Below are positions 17,936 through 27,494 of a stretch of DNA of 64,000 nt, one piece after another; position 1 is the stretch's first letter, and each line of letters starts with the position of its first letter. The notes under the pieces are model-generated. The model ran no database searches and had not been told where the DNA came from. It saw only the letters and a program-made list of their open reading frames with translations. A program made the position numbers and the translations under genes. The stretch is from contig CAYWPR010000027.1 in the NCBI GenBank assembly GCA_964460115.1, positions 1-64,000 of the forward strand, written 5' to 3'. The DNA comes from JAEUJZ01 sp964460115 (GTDB lineage Bacteria > Myxococcota_A > Polyangia > Palsa-1104 > JAEUJZ01).

Positions 17936-20900
17936 ATGATGCATGCAACCGAGCTGCTTGGACATCGTTATGCGCTTATTTCCCTACTTGGTCAGGGAGC
18001 AATGGGCGCTGTTTATCTGGCTTGCGACCGCCTAACTCAGCAGATGGTTGCGCTGAAGCGCGTTGAGGTACCGGCGGCGAACGTGGGGACTACAGCCACG
18101 GCGAACTTTGCCAGTATGGCGGCGACTATGGCGGCAACCTCGGCGATACAAGTAGGTGCCGGCTCCGATTTATCTGACGCGATAGGGAGTGGCGCAACGG
18201 AAGAAGCTTTGCGCCTTTACCATCTGGCGCTGGCCCATGAGTTTCGAACGATGTCCTCGCTGCGCCATCCGCATATCGTCAGCGTTTTAGACTACGGTTT
18301 TTATGAGGGGCAGCCCTATTTCACCATGGAGCTTCTGACCGGCTGCCAGTCGCTTCGTGAAGCCGCAGCCCATCGCACCATTGAGCAAAAAACCTGGCTT
18401 TTGGCGCAAGTACTCTTGGCCCTTGTCTACCTGCACCGCCGCGGTGTTTTGCATCGCGATTTGAAGCCAAGCAACGTGATGTGCATTGGCGAGCATGTCA
18501 AGGTCGTGGACTTCGGAGTGGCGACCACCGTTGGCTATGATCGTTCAATTGCCGGAACTGTGGAATATATGGCCCCAGAGATCTTATTGGGGAAAAACGC
18601 CACTCCGGCGTCGGACCTTTATTCCTTTGGGGTGATGGCTTGCGAACTTCTGTCTGGACTTTATCCTTTTGCGCGACACTCTGCGACGCAGTTTTTGTCG
18701 AATGTTTTGGGACTGGAAAAACTCCTTGCCGTCAATCAGCAATGGCTGAGTATTTTGGAAGTGCTGTGTCAGCACCTGCCAACCAGCAGGAATGATGCCG
18801 CGGCGGAGGACACACCGCCTTTGCAAGAGGAAGCACTGGCGCAAATTCAGCCTCCGGCCCTTAGCGAGTTTGTGCGACGGCTTTTGGCCAGAAATCCTGC
18901 GGAGCGGTTTGCCTCGGCGGAAGCCGCCCTGCGGGCGCTTGGCGCAGCGACCGGCACATCCTATGATGCAGCGCTGGCTGGCACCCGCGAAAGCTTTCTG
19001 CAAGCCGCAAGACTAGTCGGACGCGACCAGGAACTGGAACAATTAGAAGCCGCTTTGGACAAGACCATAAATGGCCAAGGTGGGATTTGGCTCGTTGGTG
19101 GAGAAAGCGGTGTCGGCAAGTCTCGATTGCTCGATGAACTGCGCGCCCTGGCTTTGGTTCGCGGCATCCAAGTGGTGCGCGGCCAGGCCCAAAGCAGTGG
19201 TGAAGCCGCCTATCGGGAATGGGGTGAAGTTCTGCGCACCCTGTGCCTATCTACGGAGATTAGCGAACTTGAAGCCAGCGTCCTAAAATCCCTGGTGGCT
19301 GATCTGGGGCAACTCCTAGGGCGGCCCTTGGGCGACGCTGCAGTTCTGGATCCGCTGGCGACGCAGCAGCGTCTAATCAATACGGTGCTAGATGTGCTGT
19401 CGCGTCAAAACATACCGACGCTCGTCATTCTTGAAGACATTCATTGGTCTTCATCGGAAAGCGTCGCGCTGCTGCGGCGGCTCGGGCCGCTTTTGGCAAA
19501 CCAGCGGCTTTTGGTGCTGGCCAGCTATCGCCATGATGAACGCAGCGATTTGCCCAGCGAGATTTCCGGAAGCCAAGCTCTTATGCTGGGGCGCTTGCAA
19601 AAAAACGAAGTGGCAGAGCTTAGCCTGTCGATGCTGGGCGCCACGAATTTCAATCAGGCACTGGTCGAGTTTCTGGAAAAGGAAAGCGAAGGAAATACCT
19701 TCTTTATGATCGAAGTGCTGCGCGCCCTGGTCGAGGAAGCCGGTAGCCTGGAAGCGGTTGGCCGCGCCGGAGTGCCGGCGGCGCTCAAAGTCGGCGGTGT
19801 GCAGGCGGTTTTAAAGCGGCGGCTTTTGCGAGTTCCGGAAACCTGGCGCGAGACCTTATTGCTGATGGCCGTGGCCGGAAGGCAAATCGATCCGGTCCTT
19901 TTGCACAGCTTGCAGCCGCAGGCCGATGAATTTCTGGCCGCTTGCGCGAATGCAGCGGTGTTAGAAATCAACGATCAGCAGTGGCGTTTCAGTCACGATA
20001 AGATTCGCGAGGCGGCGCTGGCTTCTTTGTCGAGCGCGCAGCGGCAAGCCATGCACGGGCAAGTTGCCGCCGGATTGCAGCGCGGATACGCCGACCCTAG
20101 CCCCCACGCGGTACTTTTGGCATATCACTACCAGCAGGCGGGGCAGCTCGAACAAGGGGCGCATTATGCCGCAATCGCCGGTGAGCAGGCGATGCGAGCG
20201 GGGGCGATGCGCGAGGCCGAAAAGCAGTTGCAGCAGGCGCTTTCTTATTATGACGAAGTGAATGCTCCAGCGCTTTTGCGCGCCCGCTTGCACAGGCTTT
20301 TGGCCGATAGCTATCACGTGCTCGGACAGTATTCCGAAGTCATCAAGAGCGGACAGATTGCGCAAGAGCTTTTGGGTATGCCATTTCCGAAGCGTTCGGC
20401 GCAAATCTCGCGGGCCCTCGCTTTGCATGCTTTGGAGTTTTTGGCGTCCCTTTATGGCTATTTGCCGCAGCGTCCTTGCGATCCCAAGCAGGAAGCAGTG
20501 CTGCGCGAGTTTACCGAACTTGGGTGGGCGTTTTGTCACGCGCTCGTCCGGCTTTCGCGCGGCAAAGAAACGCTGCTGATGACGCTGCGGGTGCAGCGGG
20601 CGGCGCGCAGTATCAAGTCTTGTGATGGACAGCTTATGGCGTTGTCGATGATTGCAATTGGAATGCGACTTTTTGGGCGCAGGGACATCGGACAACGCTG
20701 TTTGCAAACCGCCGAGCGCTTGCTGCCAAATAGCGGCACAAAAAATCGCGGATCTTTTATGGCTGCAAAGACGACCTTTCACATGCTGGAAGGGCGGCTG
20801 CGCCAAGGTGCTGCTGAGGCCGAGGCGCTTTTGCGTTGGAGCAGCGAGCAAGGCGATATCGCCAGCGAGTGTTTGGCCATCCGTGCGCAAATTCCGGGAA

Positions 20901-21640
20901 CCCTGGCGCTGGGAAACTTGGCAGAAGGGGAGGCGAAAATTGCCGAGCTTAAGCGCTTGGCCCAGCGCAGCGAGACGTCGCTGTACGCGGCGGTCGCCCA
21001 CGTCTACGAAGGAATTTCAGCACTGTATCGCAATGATCTGGAAAAAGCGCGAGAGTGTGGCAACGCCGTACTCTTCGGCGCCAAACAAGTCGGTGAGAAG
21101 CTGACTGTCATTATGGCCCAGGGACTTTTAGGATTGGTGGCGCTGCATTGCGGCCAAAATGAAGAGGCATTGGCGGTGGCTTCGGAACTATTGTCGGCGT
21201 TTGCAGATGATTTTACAAATACGCTTGCCGGTCCAGATTGCGCTCCAGTTCCTGCCGAGATTTTTTTGACGTTGTGGCGGAATCGACACGTTGAGAACTC
21301 GGCGCTACGAAAAAAAGCCATCCGCGCCGTCATGCGACTACAGCGCCACCAAGGCATCATGCCGCGCAGCCGGCCCCGTTTCCTTTTGTGGGATGCGGTG
21401 CTGGCTGGGCTGCGTGGCGACGGCCGGCGGCAGCGAGCGTGCTTGGAAGAAAGCCTGAAAATCGCCCGCTGCTACGCCCTGCCCATGGATGAGGGATTTG
21501 CTTGTCTGGAACTCGGCCGCGCCCTTTTGGCCAAAGACCCTGCCGGACATTTTCATCTGCGCCGCGCCGTGCACATTTTTGACCAAGCCGGCGCTACCTT
21601 CTTCCTGCAAAAAGCCGAGGCGCTGCTCAACCCCAGATAA
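17936..21640 (+). CDS. Ser/Thr kinase-AAA ATPase-TPR signalling protein
   Basis: Intact paralogue of the gene at 167-3220, 1234 aa. The kinase has the glycine loop GQGAMGAVY (near 20-28), VALK, HRDLKPSN (near 173) and DFG (near 192). An unusual Ala/Thr/Ser-rich insert lies between the VALK strand and helix C (about 50-90). An AAA_16 ATPase follows with Walker A GGESGVGKS (near 387) and Walker B LVILEDIHWS (near 496), then about 550 residues of TPR-like helices. TTG, ATG and ATG stand in tandem at 17933-17941; the first ATG is used. This PknK/STAND-like arrangement integrates signals through an ATP switch (family knowledge). The ligand is unknown. Confidence 0.9.
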   Translation: MMHATELLGHRYALISLLGQGAMGAVYLACDRLTQQMVALKRVEVPAANVGTTATANFASMAATMAATSAIQVGAGSDLSDAIGSGATEEALRLYHLALAHEFRTMSSLRHPHIVSVLDYGFYEGQPYFTMELLTGCQSLREAAAHRTIEQKTWLLAQVLLALVYLHRRGVLHRDLKPSNVMCIGEHVKVVDFGVATTVGYDRSIAGTVEYMAPEILLGKNATPASDLYSFGVMACELLSGLYPFARHSATQFLSNVLGLEKLLAVNQQWLSILEVLCQHLPTSRNDAAAEDTPPLQEEALAQIQPPALSEFVRRLLARNPAERFASAEAALRALGAATGTSYDAALAGTRESFLQAARLVGRDQELEQLEAALDKTINGQGGIWLVGGESGVGKSRLLDELRALALVRGIQVVRGQAQSSGEAAYREWGEVLRTLCLSTEISELEASVLKSLVADLGQLLGRPLGDAAVLDPLATQQRLINTVLDVLSRQNIPTLVILEDIHWSSSESVALLRRLGPLLANQRLLVLASYRHDERSDLPSEISGSQALMLGRLQKNEVAELSLSMLGATNFNQALVEFLEKESEGNTFFMIEVLRALVEEAGSLEAVGRAGVPAALKVGGVQAVLKRRLLRVPETWRETLLLMAVAGRQIDPVLLHSLQPQADEFLAACANAAVLEINDQQWRFSHDKIREAALASLSSAQRQAMHGQVAAGLQRGYADPSPHAVLLAYHYQQAGQLEQGAHYAAIAGEQAMRAGAMREAEKQLQQALSYYDEVNAPALLRARLHRLLADSYHVLGQYSEVIKSGQIAQELLGMPFPKRSAQISRALALHALEFLASLYGYLPQRPCDPKQEAVLREFTELGWAFCHALVRLSRGKETLLMTLRVQRAARSIKSCDGQLMALSMIAIGMRLFGRRDIGQRCLQTAERLLPNSGTKNRGSFMAAKTTFHMLEGRLRQGAAEAEALLRWSSEQGDIASECLAIRAQIPGTLALGNLAEGEAKIAELKRLAQRSETSLYAAVAHVYEGISALYRNDLEKARECGNAVLFGAKQVGEKLTVIMAQGLLGLVALHCGQNEEALAVASELLSAFADDFTNTLAGPDCAPVPAEIFLTLWRNRHVENSALRKKAIRAVMRLQRHQGIMPRSRPRFLLWDAVLAGLRGDGRRQRACLEESLKIARCYALPMDEGFACLELGRALLAKDPAGHFHLRRAVHIFDQAGATFFLQKAEALLNPR

Positions 21641-22712
21641 TTATGCTCCTTATTTGGCTGGACTCCGCAGATAAGTTCTACCGGGGCACAACTAAATGCC
21701 GTGTTCGGAATTGATATGATGAACGTATGGGCCATCGGCAACGGCGGCACCATCGTCAAATGGAACGGCAGTGCCTGGGCCGCTCAGACGAGCGGCAGCA
21801 GCTCCGAGCTATACGGAATCTGGGGCTCGGTCAGTAGTGATATATGGGTCGGCTCAAGCACGGGTGTGCCGCTGCGCTGGAACGGCTCAAGCTGGACGGC
21901 GCTAGCATACTGGGCCCCGGTTTCGGCGATGTGGGGAAGTGGGGCGAGCAGCATTTGGTCTGTGGGAAGCGCTGGTTCGATTTTCATGTGGAATGGCACA
22001 GTCTGGAATGAAGCGCCCGGCAATGTGACCACCTATCTCAATTCAGTCTGGGGTCTTCATGCAAACAATGTCTGGGCCGCCGGCCGCGCTGGACATGTTT
22101 TCAAGTGGAACGGCAGTGCTTGGACGGAACAAACACGGCCAAGCAGCATCGACTTGAATAGCATCTGGGGCTTTGCCGCCGATGATGTCTGGGTGGGCGG
22201 ATATGCAGGCGGTTTTCTGGGCACCTCTTGTACCGTGCTGCGCTGGAGGGGCAACAATTGGACTTCGACCGGCAGTCCAGGCGGCAACTGTCCAAATGGC
22301 CTATGGGGAAGCGACCCCAATAATGTTTGGAGCGCTGGTCTAAGTCTCTATAAAATGGGATGGTACCAACTGGACCGCGCAGTCAACCGGCAGTTCGTCG
22401 GTGCTCCGCGGTGTCTTTGGCACAAGCCCAAGCGACGTCTGGGCCGTTGGCGACAAGGCAACCGTTCTGCATTGGAACGGCAGCGCTTGGTCGGCTGTAT
22501 CCGTTCCTATTTCCGTGTCCTTTTATAGCGTCTGGGGCAGCGATGCGAACAATGTCTGGATCGCCGGCAGCAAAGGGACCATTCTGAAATGGGACGGCAG
22601 AATCTGGACGGTTTCTTGCGGAGGAACTCCGGCGATTTTTCAAAGCGTCTGGGCCAGCGAACCGAGCAATGCCTTTATAGTCGGTTCTGGCGGCTCTACC
22701 CTGAAGCACTAA
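21641..22712 (+). pseudogene. VWG-repeat (beta-propeller-like) protein, truncated and frameshifted
   Basis: About seven degenerate ~40-residue repeats of the type LNSVWGLHANNVWAAG..G.VFKWNGSAWTEQT are readable. Repeat sequence is already visible before any start codon (TPQISSTGAQLNAVFG), in the same frame as, and directly after, the kinase stop, so the 5' end with its export signal appears lost. At AAAA 22352-22355 one extra A shifts the frame: the repeat continues as KWDGTNWTAQST.. to the stop at 22712. The gene at 61390-62694 shows what an intact relative looks like. A sequencing error could explain the shift, but not the missing start. Confidence 0.75.
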
Positions 22713-22818
22713 ACAGCGCTGCGGAAAATTTTCACTCTAGCTTGTCCGTCGACAATGGCCGCCCTTTTTCAAGAACGCGCTTGCGACAAGGGGCAAATTG
22801 TAGTTCACAGTTTGGGCC

Positions 22819-23940
22819 ATGAGTTTTTTCGGGCAAGCTGAGCCAAACTCGAATACCGACTGCCATGATCGGCTTTCTGCCGAGCTTGAAGCGGCCGTCG
22901 TACGCGCCCTACAGCGCGACTGGGACAGCATCAATTGGAGCCACCTGCGTCGCGCCTTGCAAGCTCCGGTATTTTTACTAAGCGATGCCACAAGCCGCCT
23001 GGGGCAATGGACGCGCACCGACCGGACCATCGAAATTTCACGCAATTTGGTGCTGAATTTTTCATGGGGTGTGGTCCTTGAGGTCTTAAAGCACGAGATG
23101 GCCCACCAGTACGCCGATGAAGTGCTCGGCGCGATTCATGAAGTGGCGCATGGCCCGGCCTTTGCGCGAAGCTGCCGCATGCTCGGCATTGATCCCGCGG
23201 CCAGCGGGCTGCCGCGTCCTTCAGGACCCCTGCCGGATTCCGAAGCGCGAGTTTTGGAACGCATCGCCAAGCTTTTGGCACTGGCCCAAAGTCCGAACCG
23301 CAACGAAGCAGAGGCCGCCATGCGTGAGGCGCAACGCTTGATGCTCAAGTACAATTTGGCGGTTGCGCAAAAACCTCATGCCGCGGCTTATTCTTTTCGC
23401 CATCTGGGTGAGCCGACGGGTCGCATTCAGGCGCATCAGCGGCAGCTCGCCGCCATCTTGGGCCGGCATTTTTTTGTCGAGCCCATCTGGACCTCCGTCC
23501 ATCGGCCAAGGCTTGGAAAATCCGGATCGGTGCTGGAAGTTTGCGGCAGCGCCGCCAATCTGGAAATGGCGGCGCACGTGCACGATTTCCTTCTAGGGAC
23601 AGCCGAACGGCTGTGGCGCGAACATCGGCGCCAGCAGGGCCTGCAATCCGATTCGCTACGGCGCAGTTATTTAGTCGGTGTCATGCGCGGTTTTGCCGAA
23701 AAACTGGATCTGCAATCGCGCGAGCAGCAGCGTGAAGGGCTCATCTGGATCAAAGACGCCGAGCTGCAGTCATTTTTGCAAAGTCGTTATCCACGCCAAG
23801 TACGACGGCGTTCAGCGGCCCGCGCCAATCCCGAGGCCTTTGCCGCAGGCAAACAGGCCGGCCGGTCCATTGTTTTGCATCGTCCCTTGCGCAGTAGTTC
23901 CAGCCATTCCGGTCCCATCCGTTTGCTGCAAGGAAGATAA
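22819..23940 (+). CDS. SprT-like metallopeptidase with DUF2786
   Basis: The 373-aa protein has an N-terminal zinc-peptidase core with His92-Glu93-x-x-His96 (KHEMAHQ) and a later HGPAF motif that may supply the third ligand, as in SprT/SPRTN-like proteins. DUF2786 follows at about 144-185 (ILERIAKLLALAQSPN-like helices), with a C-terminal domain usually paired with it and a basic Ser-rich tail. It is cytoplasmic. SPRTN-type proteases degrade DNA-crosslinked proteins; that role here is only an analogy. Confidence 0.82.
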   Translation: MSFFGQAEPNSNTDCHDRLSAELEAAVVRALQRDWDSINWSHLRRALQAPVFLLSDATSRLGQWTRTDRTIEISRNLVLNFSWGVVLEVLKHEMAHQYADEVLGAIHEVAHGPAFARSCRMLGIDPAASGLPRPSGPLPDSEARVLERIAKLLALAQSPNRNEAEAAMREAQRLMLKYNLAVAQKPHAAAYSFRHLGEPTGRIQAHQRQLAAILGRHFFVEPIWTSVHRPRLGKSGSVLEVCGSAANLEMAAHVHDFLLGTAERLWREHRRQQGLQSDSLRRSYLVGVMRGFAEKLDLQSREQQREGLIWIKDAELQSFLQSRYPRQVRRRSAARANPEAFAAGKQAGRSIVLHRPLRSSSSHSGPIRLLQGR

Positions 23941-23978
23941 TAATCAGCCCACCAGGGCGGCGTGCTCTAAGAAAGTGA

Positions 23979-24419
23979 TGCTTTGATGGAGAACGTCTGC
24001 TTCGCGATCGAGATGTCCTGTTTTCGGAAACAACCCTCATCGCGGTCACCGCGGCCGGTAGTGCATTGCCGCCGCAGGACGCGCTGCGCTTTGATGGGCG
24101 CGGAAACCCCCTTTTGCCCGGTCTTATCGATTCCCATGTTCATCTGCTGACTGCGGGGGGCGCGCCCTGGAAGTTCTATCTGCCCGATGTTGCGGCCAAT
24201 GCGCAAGCATTGCTGTATGCCGGCGTGACCAGTGCGATTGTGGCTGTATCAAGTTCTGCGGAAGACAGATTGGTGACGCAGGCGGCTCAGGGCAAAGCGC
24301 TGGCTCCGCACTTGTTTTTGGCGGGCCCCGGGCTGACGGCTCCCGCCGGACATCCGATTAGAAGTGAGCCACAGCTTCTTAAGGCTTGGTCCCTTCGCGC
24401 AGCCGCTGTAGTTTCGTAA
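23979..24419 (+). pseudogene. Amidohydrolase N-terminal fragment
   Basis: From about 23982 the frame reads like the start of an imidazolonepropionase/prolidase-type amidohydrolase (..DGERLLRDRDVLFSE) and reaches the metal-site strand PGLIDSHVHLL near 24118-24150, then AGVTSAIVAVSS. A stop at 23976-23978 lies just upstream with no plausible start, and the frame ends about 350 residues too early, where it runs into the convergent lipoprotein gene. I call it a remnant truncated at both ends. Confidence 0.75.
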
Positions 24420-25410
24420 GCCTGCTTAAAAGCTCGATGAGCTCACTTCCCGGCAGCCTATAGGCCAAATGCAGCTCGGGGCTCGGCCGCGTCTTGCCGG
24501 CAGGCACGGGCACGGCCACGAGCGGCTGTACAAATCGGTCCATTCCCAGAAAACGCAAAACCGGACGCTGTCGTAGCGATTGCGCCTGGGCCAGAAGCTG
24601 CCGCGCCGACTCTTTTGCGGCCGAAAGTTCGCGGTATGCACCGACCACGCCAATGTCAATGCCGTCGCCGACTGCCAGCGATACGGCCAACATTGTGGCA
24701 TCCGTGCCAAGCTCACCCAGGCCAATTTGAAAAAGCCGCTGGCGCAAGGGCGAGGTCAGCAGCAACGCCAGCATGATGGCCGGCCGGCCTTGCGCGGCTC
24801 GCGGCGCCATTTCCAGTGCTTGCATCAGATCGCTTTGTCGTCGCGCGCCTTCTGCGTCATTGCGAAAGATATCGATGACCTGACGCACGGTTTGGCGGTT
24901 GCCGTATACCGCCGTACGTTCGGAAAGCAGCGCCGTCGCCTGCGAGCGGACTTCGATAAGTGGCAATCCGTGATATTCCATCTCGCTCGCCGTGGACTGA
25001 CGGCGCAAGCTGGCAAAAATACGCTCCATCCCTTGCCCTGGTCCGTTTGGCGTCGGACCTTCGGTCTTTTTGGCCCGCAGAATTGCAACCACCTCGACCT
25101 CGCCGGTGCCCATGCCCAAAAGGCCAATGGCCAGCGCGTCGAGGTTCTGTAGCGGATTTTCATCAAATTCGCTCAGCCGTTTGGTCGCCGCCTCAGGCAA
25201 AAGAGCCAAAAGATCGGCGGTACTCGGCAATCGCCGCAGCTCGCCTATATCGACATCTAAAACCGCATCTAGCCCCCGCGGTAGCAACGCCACCAGATCG
25301 TCATCGCTGCGGCTGTTTCGCGCCAGGTCCGCCTTGACGCTGGTACGACTGCAACCTAGCGCAAAGCACAAAAGCCCAATCATCCACGCAGCAGCACGGG
25401 CAAAGCGCAC
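24379..25410 (-). CDS. Lipoprotein of unknown function
   Basis: The product (~343 aa from the GTG at 25410) has a basic n-region, a hydrophobic stretch and lipobox FALGC, so it is likely lipid-anchored. The body alternates strands and helices (LLPRGLDAVLDVDIGELRRL.., then VEVVAILRAKK) without a family I recognise. The start is uncertain: an upstream ATG at 25500 would overlap the divergent GST-like gene, and an internal ATG at 25383 is also possible. Its 3' end overlaps the amidohydrolase fragment. Confidence 0.65.
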   Translation of the reverse strand: MRFARAAAWMIGLLCFALGCSRTSVKADLARNSRSDDDLVALLPRGLDAVLDVDIGELRRLPSTADLLALLPEAATKRLSEFDENPLQNLDALAIGLLGMGTGEVEVVAILRAKKTEGPTPNGPGQGMERIFASLRRQSTASEMEYHGLPLIEVRSQATALLSERTAVYGNRQTVRQVIDIFRNDAEGARRQSDLMQALEMAPRAAQGRPAIMLALLLTSPLRQRLFQIGLGELGTDATMLAVSLAVGDGIDIGVVGAYRELSAAKESARQLLAQAQSLRQRPVLRFLGMDRFVQPLVAVPVPAGKTRPSPELHLAYRLPGSELIELLSRLTKLQRLREGTKP

Positions 25411-25476
25411 CCCTTTATGACTCTGCCAACGGGTCGAACCTGTCAACAGAAAATGCCGAATGCTATGCTGCGCGGT

Positions 25477-26187
25477 ATGGCGCTTAAACTTTATGGACAC
25501 GATACGTCTCCCTATGTTCGCCGGGTGCGGGTGCTTCTGGCGGAAAAATATCTAAACTTCGAGCGCGACACCGACAGTTGGACAGTGCCGCATGGAGAGA
25601 TCTCGCGCATCAATCCGATGCTGCGCGTGCCGGCGCTGATCGATATGCACGCCAAGGGCGGGCAGCCGCAGTATGTGCTCGACTCGAAGCTTATCGCGAT
25701 TTATCTGTACGATCGCTATACTCGAGAAGTCCCTACATCGCCCAAGCAGTTGCCGCTGCAGACGACTTTGTTTCACCCGGCGCACCGCTATGATGATGAA
25801 AATGCTCTTCTGTGCATCGATGCCGCGACGGATAGTGCAATTAATGTGTTTCTGCTAGAGCTAGATGGCATTACCGCTGATCAATCCCCATATCTTGGGC
25901 GGCAGCTAGAAAGAATCAAGCGCTGCCTGGGCTGGCTGGATGCTCGGCTTGACGGCAGAAGCACCTTTCACGACGGAGCATTCGGCTTTCTGGACATCGC
26001 TTTGGTTTGCTCGCTGGATTGGATGCTGTTTCGCAAACGCTGCTCGCTGGGCGATTTTCACAACCTTGCTCGGTTTCTCGAGGGCCACCGCGACCGACCG
26101 AGTTTGGCCAGCACCCATCCAAGTCAAGCCGCCAATGCCGCATTGCCCATCACAAACCCGCAGCGCAGCGCCGCGGCCAAAAAATAG
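25477..26187 (+). CDS. Glutathione S-transferase-like protein
   Basis: The 236-aa protein has a thioredoxin-fold N-terminal domain (LKLYGHDTSPYVRRVRVLL), with the cis-Pro strand RVPALID and the DSKLIAIYL helix start, then an all-helical C-terminal domain. This matches soluble GSTs and stringent starvation-type relatives. ATG 25477 starts exactly at the first beta strand; an earlier in-frame ATG at 25417 adds unrelated residues. It lies 33 bp before the hydrolase gene, probably in one transcript. Confidence 0.82.
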   Translation: MALKLYGHDTSPYVRRVRVLLAEKYLNFERDTDSWTVPHGEISRINPMLRVPALIDMHAKGGQPQYVLDSKLIAIYLYDRYTREVPTSPKQLPLQTTLFHPAHRYDDENALLCIDAATDSAINVFLLELDGITADQSPYLGRQLERIKRCLGWLDARLDGRSTFHDGAFGFLDIALVCSLDWMLFRKRCSLGDFHNLARFLEGHRDRPSLASTHPSQAANAALPITNPQRSAAAKK

Positions 26188-26220
26188 AAGCAGCCCACAG
26201 AAAACGGAAAGCCAACCGCG

Positions 26221-27024
26221 ATGGGACTACATGCCGGCCTGCACTACGAGCTGCTGTTTTGGACGGAGGACAAAACTCCGCCGCTGGTGGTGTTGCCTGG
26301 AATGCAGAGCGACGGCCGGCAATTGCGGCGCCTTTTGCGCGAGCTGCGCCGCAAAGCGCTTGTGATCGATCCTTTAGGCAGCGGCGGTTCAGAAGCGCCG
26401 GCTGCGGCCTCGGACTATACGCTGTCGGCGCTTGTGCCGCGGCTTTGTGCGGTCTTGGACGATCTGTTTATTTCACATGCTGATCTCATCGGGTTTTCGA
26501 TGGGCGGCATGTGGGCACAGCACGCGCTTTTACAGGATCAGGCGGCATCTCGCCGCGGGCGTTGGCGATCGGCCGTGCTTGTTGGCACCTGCGCCGATAT
26601 CAGCCCGCGCTTGCGCAGCATCTTGCTTGGCTTGCGCGCCATGTGGCAGCACGACGTACCGCAACTGGATGCTTGGCGCATTTTGCAAAGCTTGCTGTTC
26701 GCTCCAGATTTTTTAGAGCGGCCCAGCACCATTCCGCTTTTAGAAATCCTGTTCAGCGAATCGCGAACCACGCGCGCCGCTGCCATTTGCCAGCTCGACG
26801 CCATGCTGGGCCATCACCTCGGGTCCGCGCTATTGGACATTCGCGGCGTTCGCTGCATCATCGGCGGGCAGTACGATCTGCTCATGCCGCCAAGCACCCA
26901 AGGCAAGCTGGCGGCGGCTTTGGGCGGGGTCGCGGTCGAAATTCTGGCCGGAGCGGGACATGCCATGTGGATTGAGCAAGCCAAGGCGCTGGCCGAACTC
27001 ATCTCGGCGGCGCTGCCTGATTAA
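26221..27024 (+). CDS. Alpha/beta hydrolase
   Basis: Serine hydrolase of 267 aa with oxyanion-region sequence VVLPGMQSDG, nucleophile Ser93 in GFSMGG, acid Asp219 (GGQYDLLMP) and base His247 (GAGHAMW). A helical lid region lies between 120 and 195. It has no signal peptide. Resemblance to esterase or haloperoxidase-like proteins is general and the substrate is unknown. It is likely co-transcribed with the GST-like gene. Confidence 0.88.
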   Translation: MGLHAGLHYELLFWTEDKTPPLVVLPGMQSDGRQLRRLLRELRRKALVIDPLGSGGSEAPAAASDYTLSALVPRLCAVLDDLFISHADLIGFSMGGMWAQHALLQDQAASRRGRWRSAVLVGTCADISPRLRSILLGLRAMWQHDVPQLDAWRILQSLLFAPDFLERPSTIPLLEILFSESRTTRAAAICQLDAMLGHHLGSALLDIRGVRCIIGGQYDLLMPPSTQGKLAAALGGVAVEILAGAGHAMWIEQAKALAELISAALPD

Positions 27025-27123
27025 GAACGCCTAACATAACCTACTTTCATCTGACCCGACTCGCGACCCGGCCAGCGAGACGACCGACGATTCAAAGCAG
27101 CGCCTAAGCATATGCACGGCGTA

Positions 27124-27153
27124 TTGACATTTGGGCGCGGCAAGGGCTACTTA
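27124..27153 (+). promoter_or_regulatory. Candidate promoter of the encapsulin operon
   Basis: A perfect -35 hexamer TTGACA (27124-27129) is followed after 18 bp by a weak -10 TACTTA (27148-27153). Transcription would start about 4 nt before the ATG at 27164, and no Shine-Dalgarno lies near that ATG, so a leaderless message is possible. Confidence 0.35.
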
Positions 27154-27163
27154 ACCCATCACC

Positions 27164-27493
27164 ATGTCTGAGGATTTGCTCGTCCTGCGCGAGATTCTCC
27201 AACGCGAATTGGAGACCATCAACGCTTACGAGCGCATGCTCGGACGGCTTACTGAGCCGTCGCTGCGCCAAATCGTTGCGCATATCACCGATGAAGAACG
27301 CGAGCATGTCTCGGAGGTCTACGAACTCATCATGGCGCGCGATCCCGAGCAGCGTGCGCGGGCCGAACTTGGGCGCACCCAGATTGCTTCCATGTCGTCG
27401 TCCATGAGCCCAAGTCCCGTCGAACCTAACCCGTCGCCAATTTTTGCAGATGGTGCATGGTCCGTCGGTTCCCTGAAGGTACGGAGCGTTTGA
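27164..27493 (+). CDS. Encapsulated ferritin-like cargo protein (EncFtn-like)
   Basis: A 109-aa protein whose first ~65 residues are two ferritin-like helices. Glu15, Tyr22, Glu45 and His48 (EExxH in DEEREH) line up with the iron-site residues Glu32, Tyr39, Glu62 and His65 of Rhodospirillum rubrum EncFtn, as I recall them. A Ser/Pro-rich linker (75-95) leads to a C-terminal encapsulin targeting peptide, WSVGSLKVRS (99-108). It would oxidise and deliver Fe(II) for storage inside the shell encoded by the next gene, which begins 1 nt after its stop. Confidence is high because both the cargo peptide and the shell gene are present. Confidence 0.92.
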   Translation: MSEDLLVLREILQRELETINAYERMLGRLTEPSLRQIVAHITDEEREHVSEVYELIMARDPEQRARAELGRTQIASMSSSMSPSPVEPNPSPIFADGAWSVGSLKVRSV

Positions 27494-27494
27494 G

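Noticed and set aside
19961..21001. 346-codon minus-strand frame inside the kinase-AAA-TPR gene
   Set aside because: Shadow of the long high-GC coding sequence; the plus-strand TPR region is continuous and matches the paralogue.
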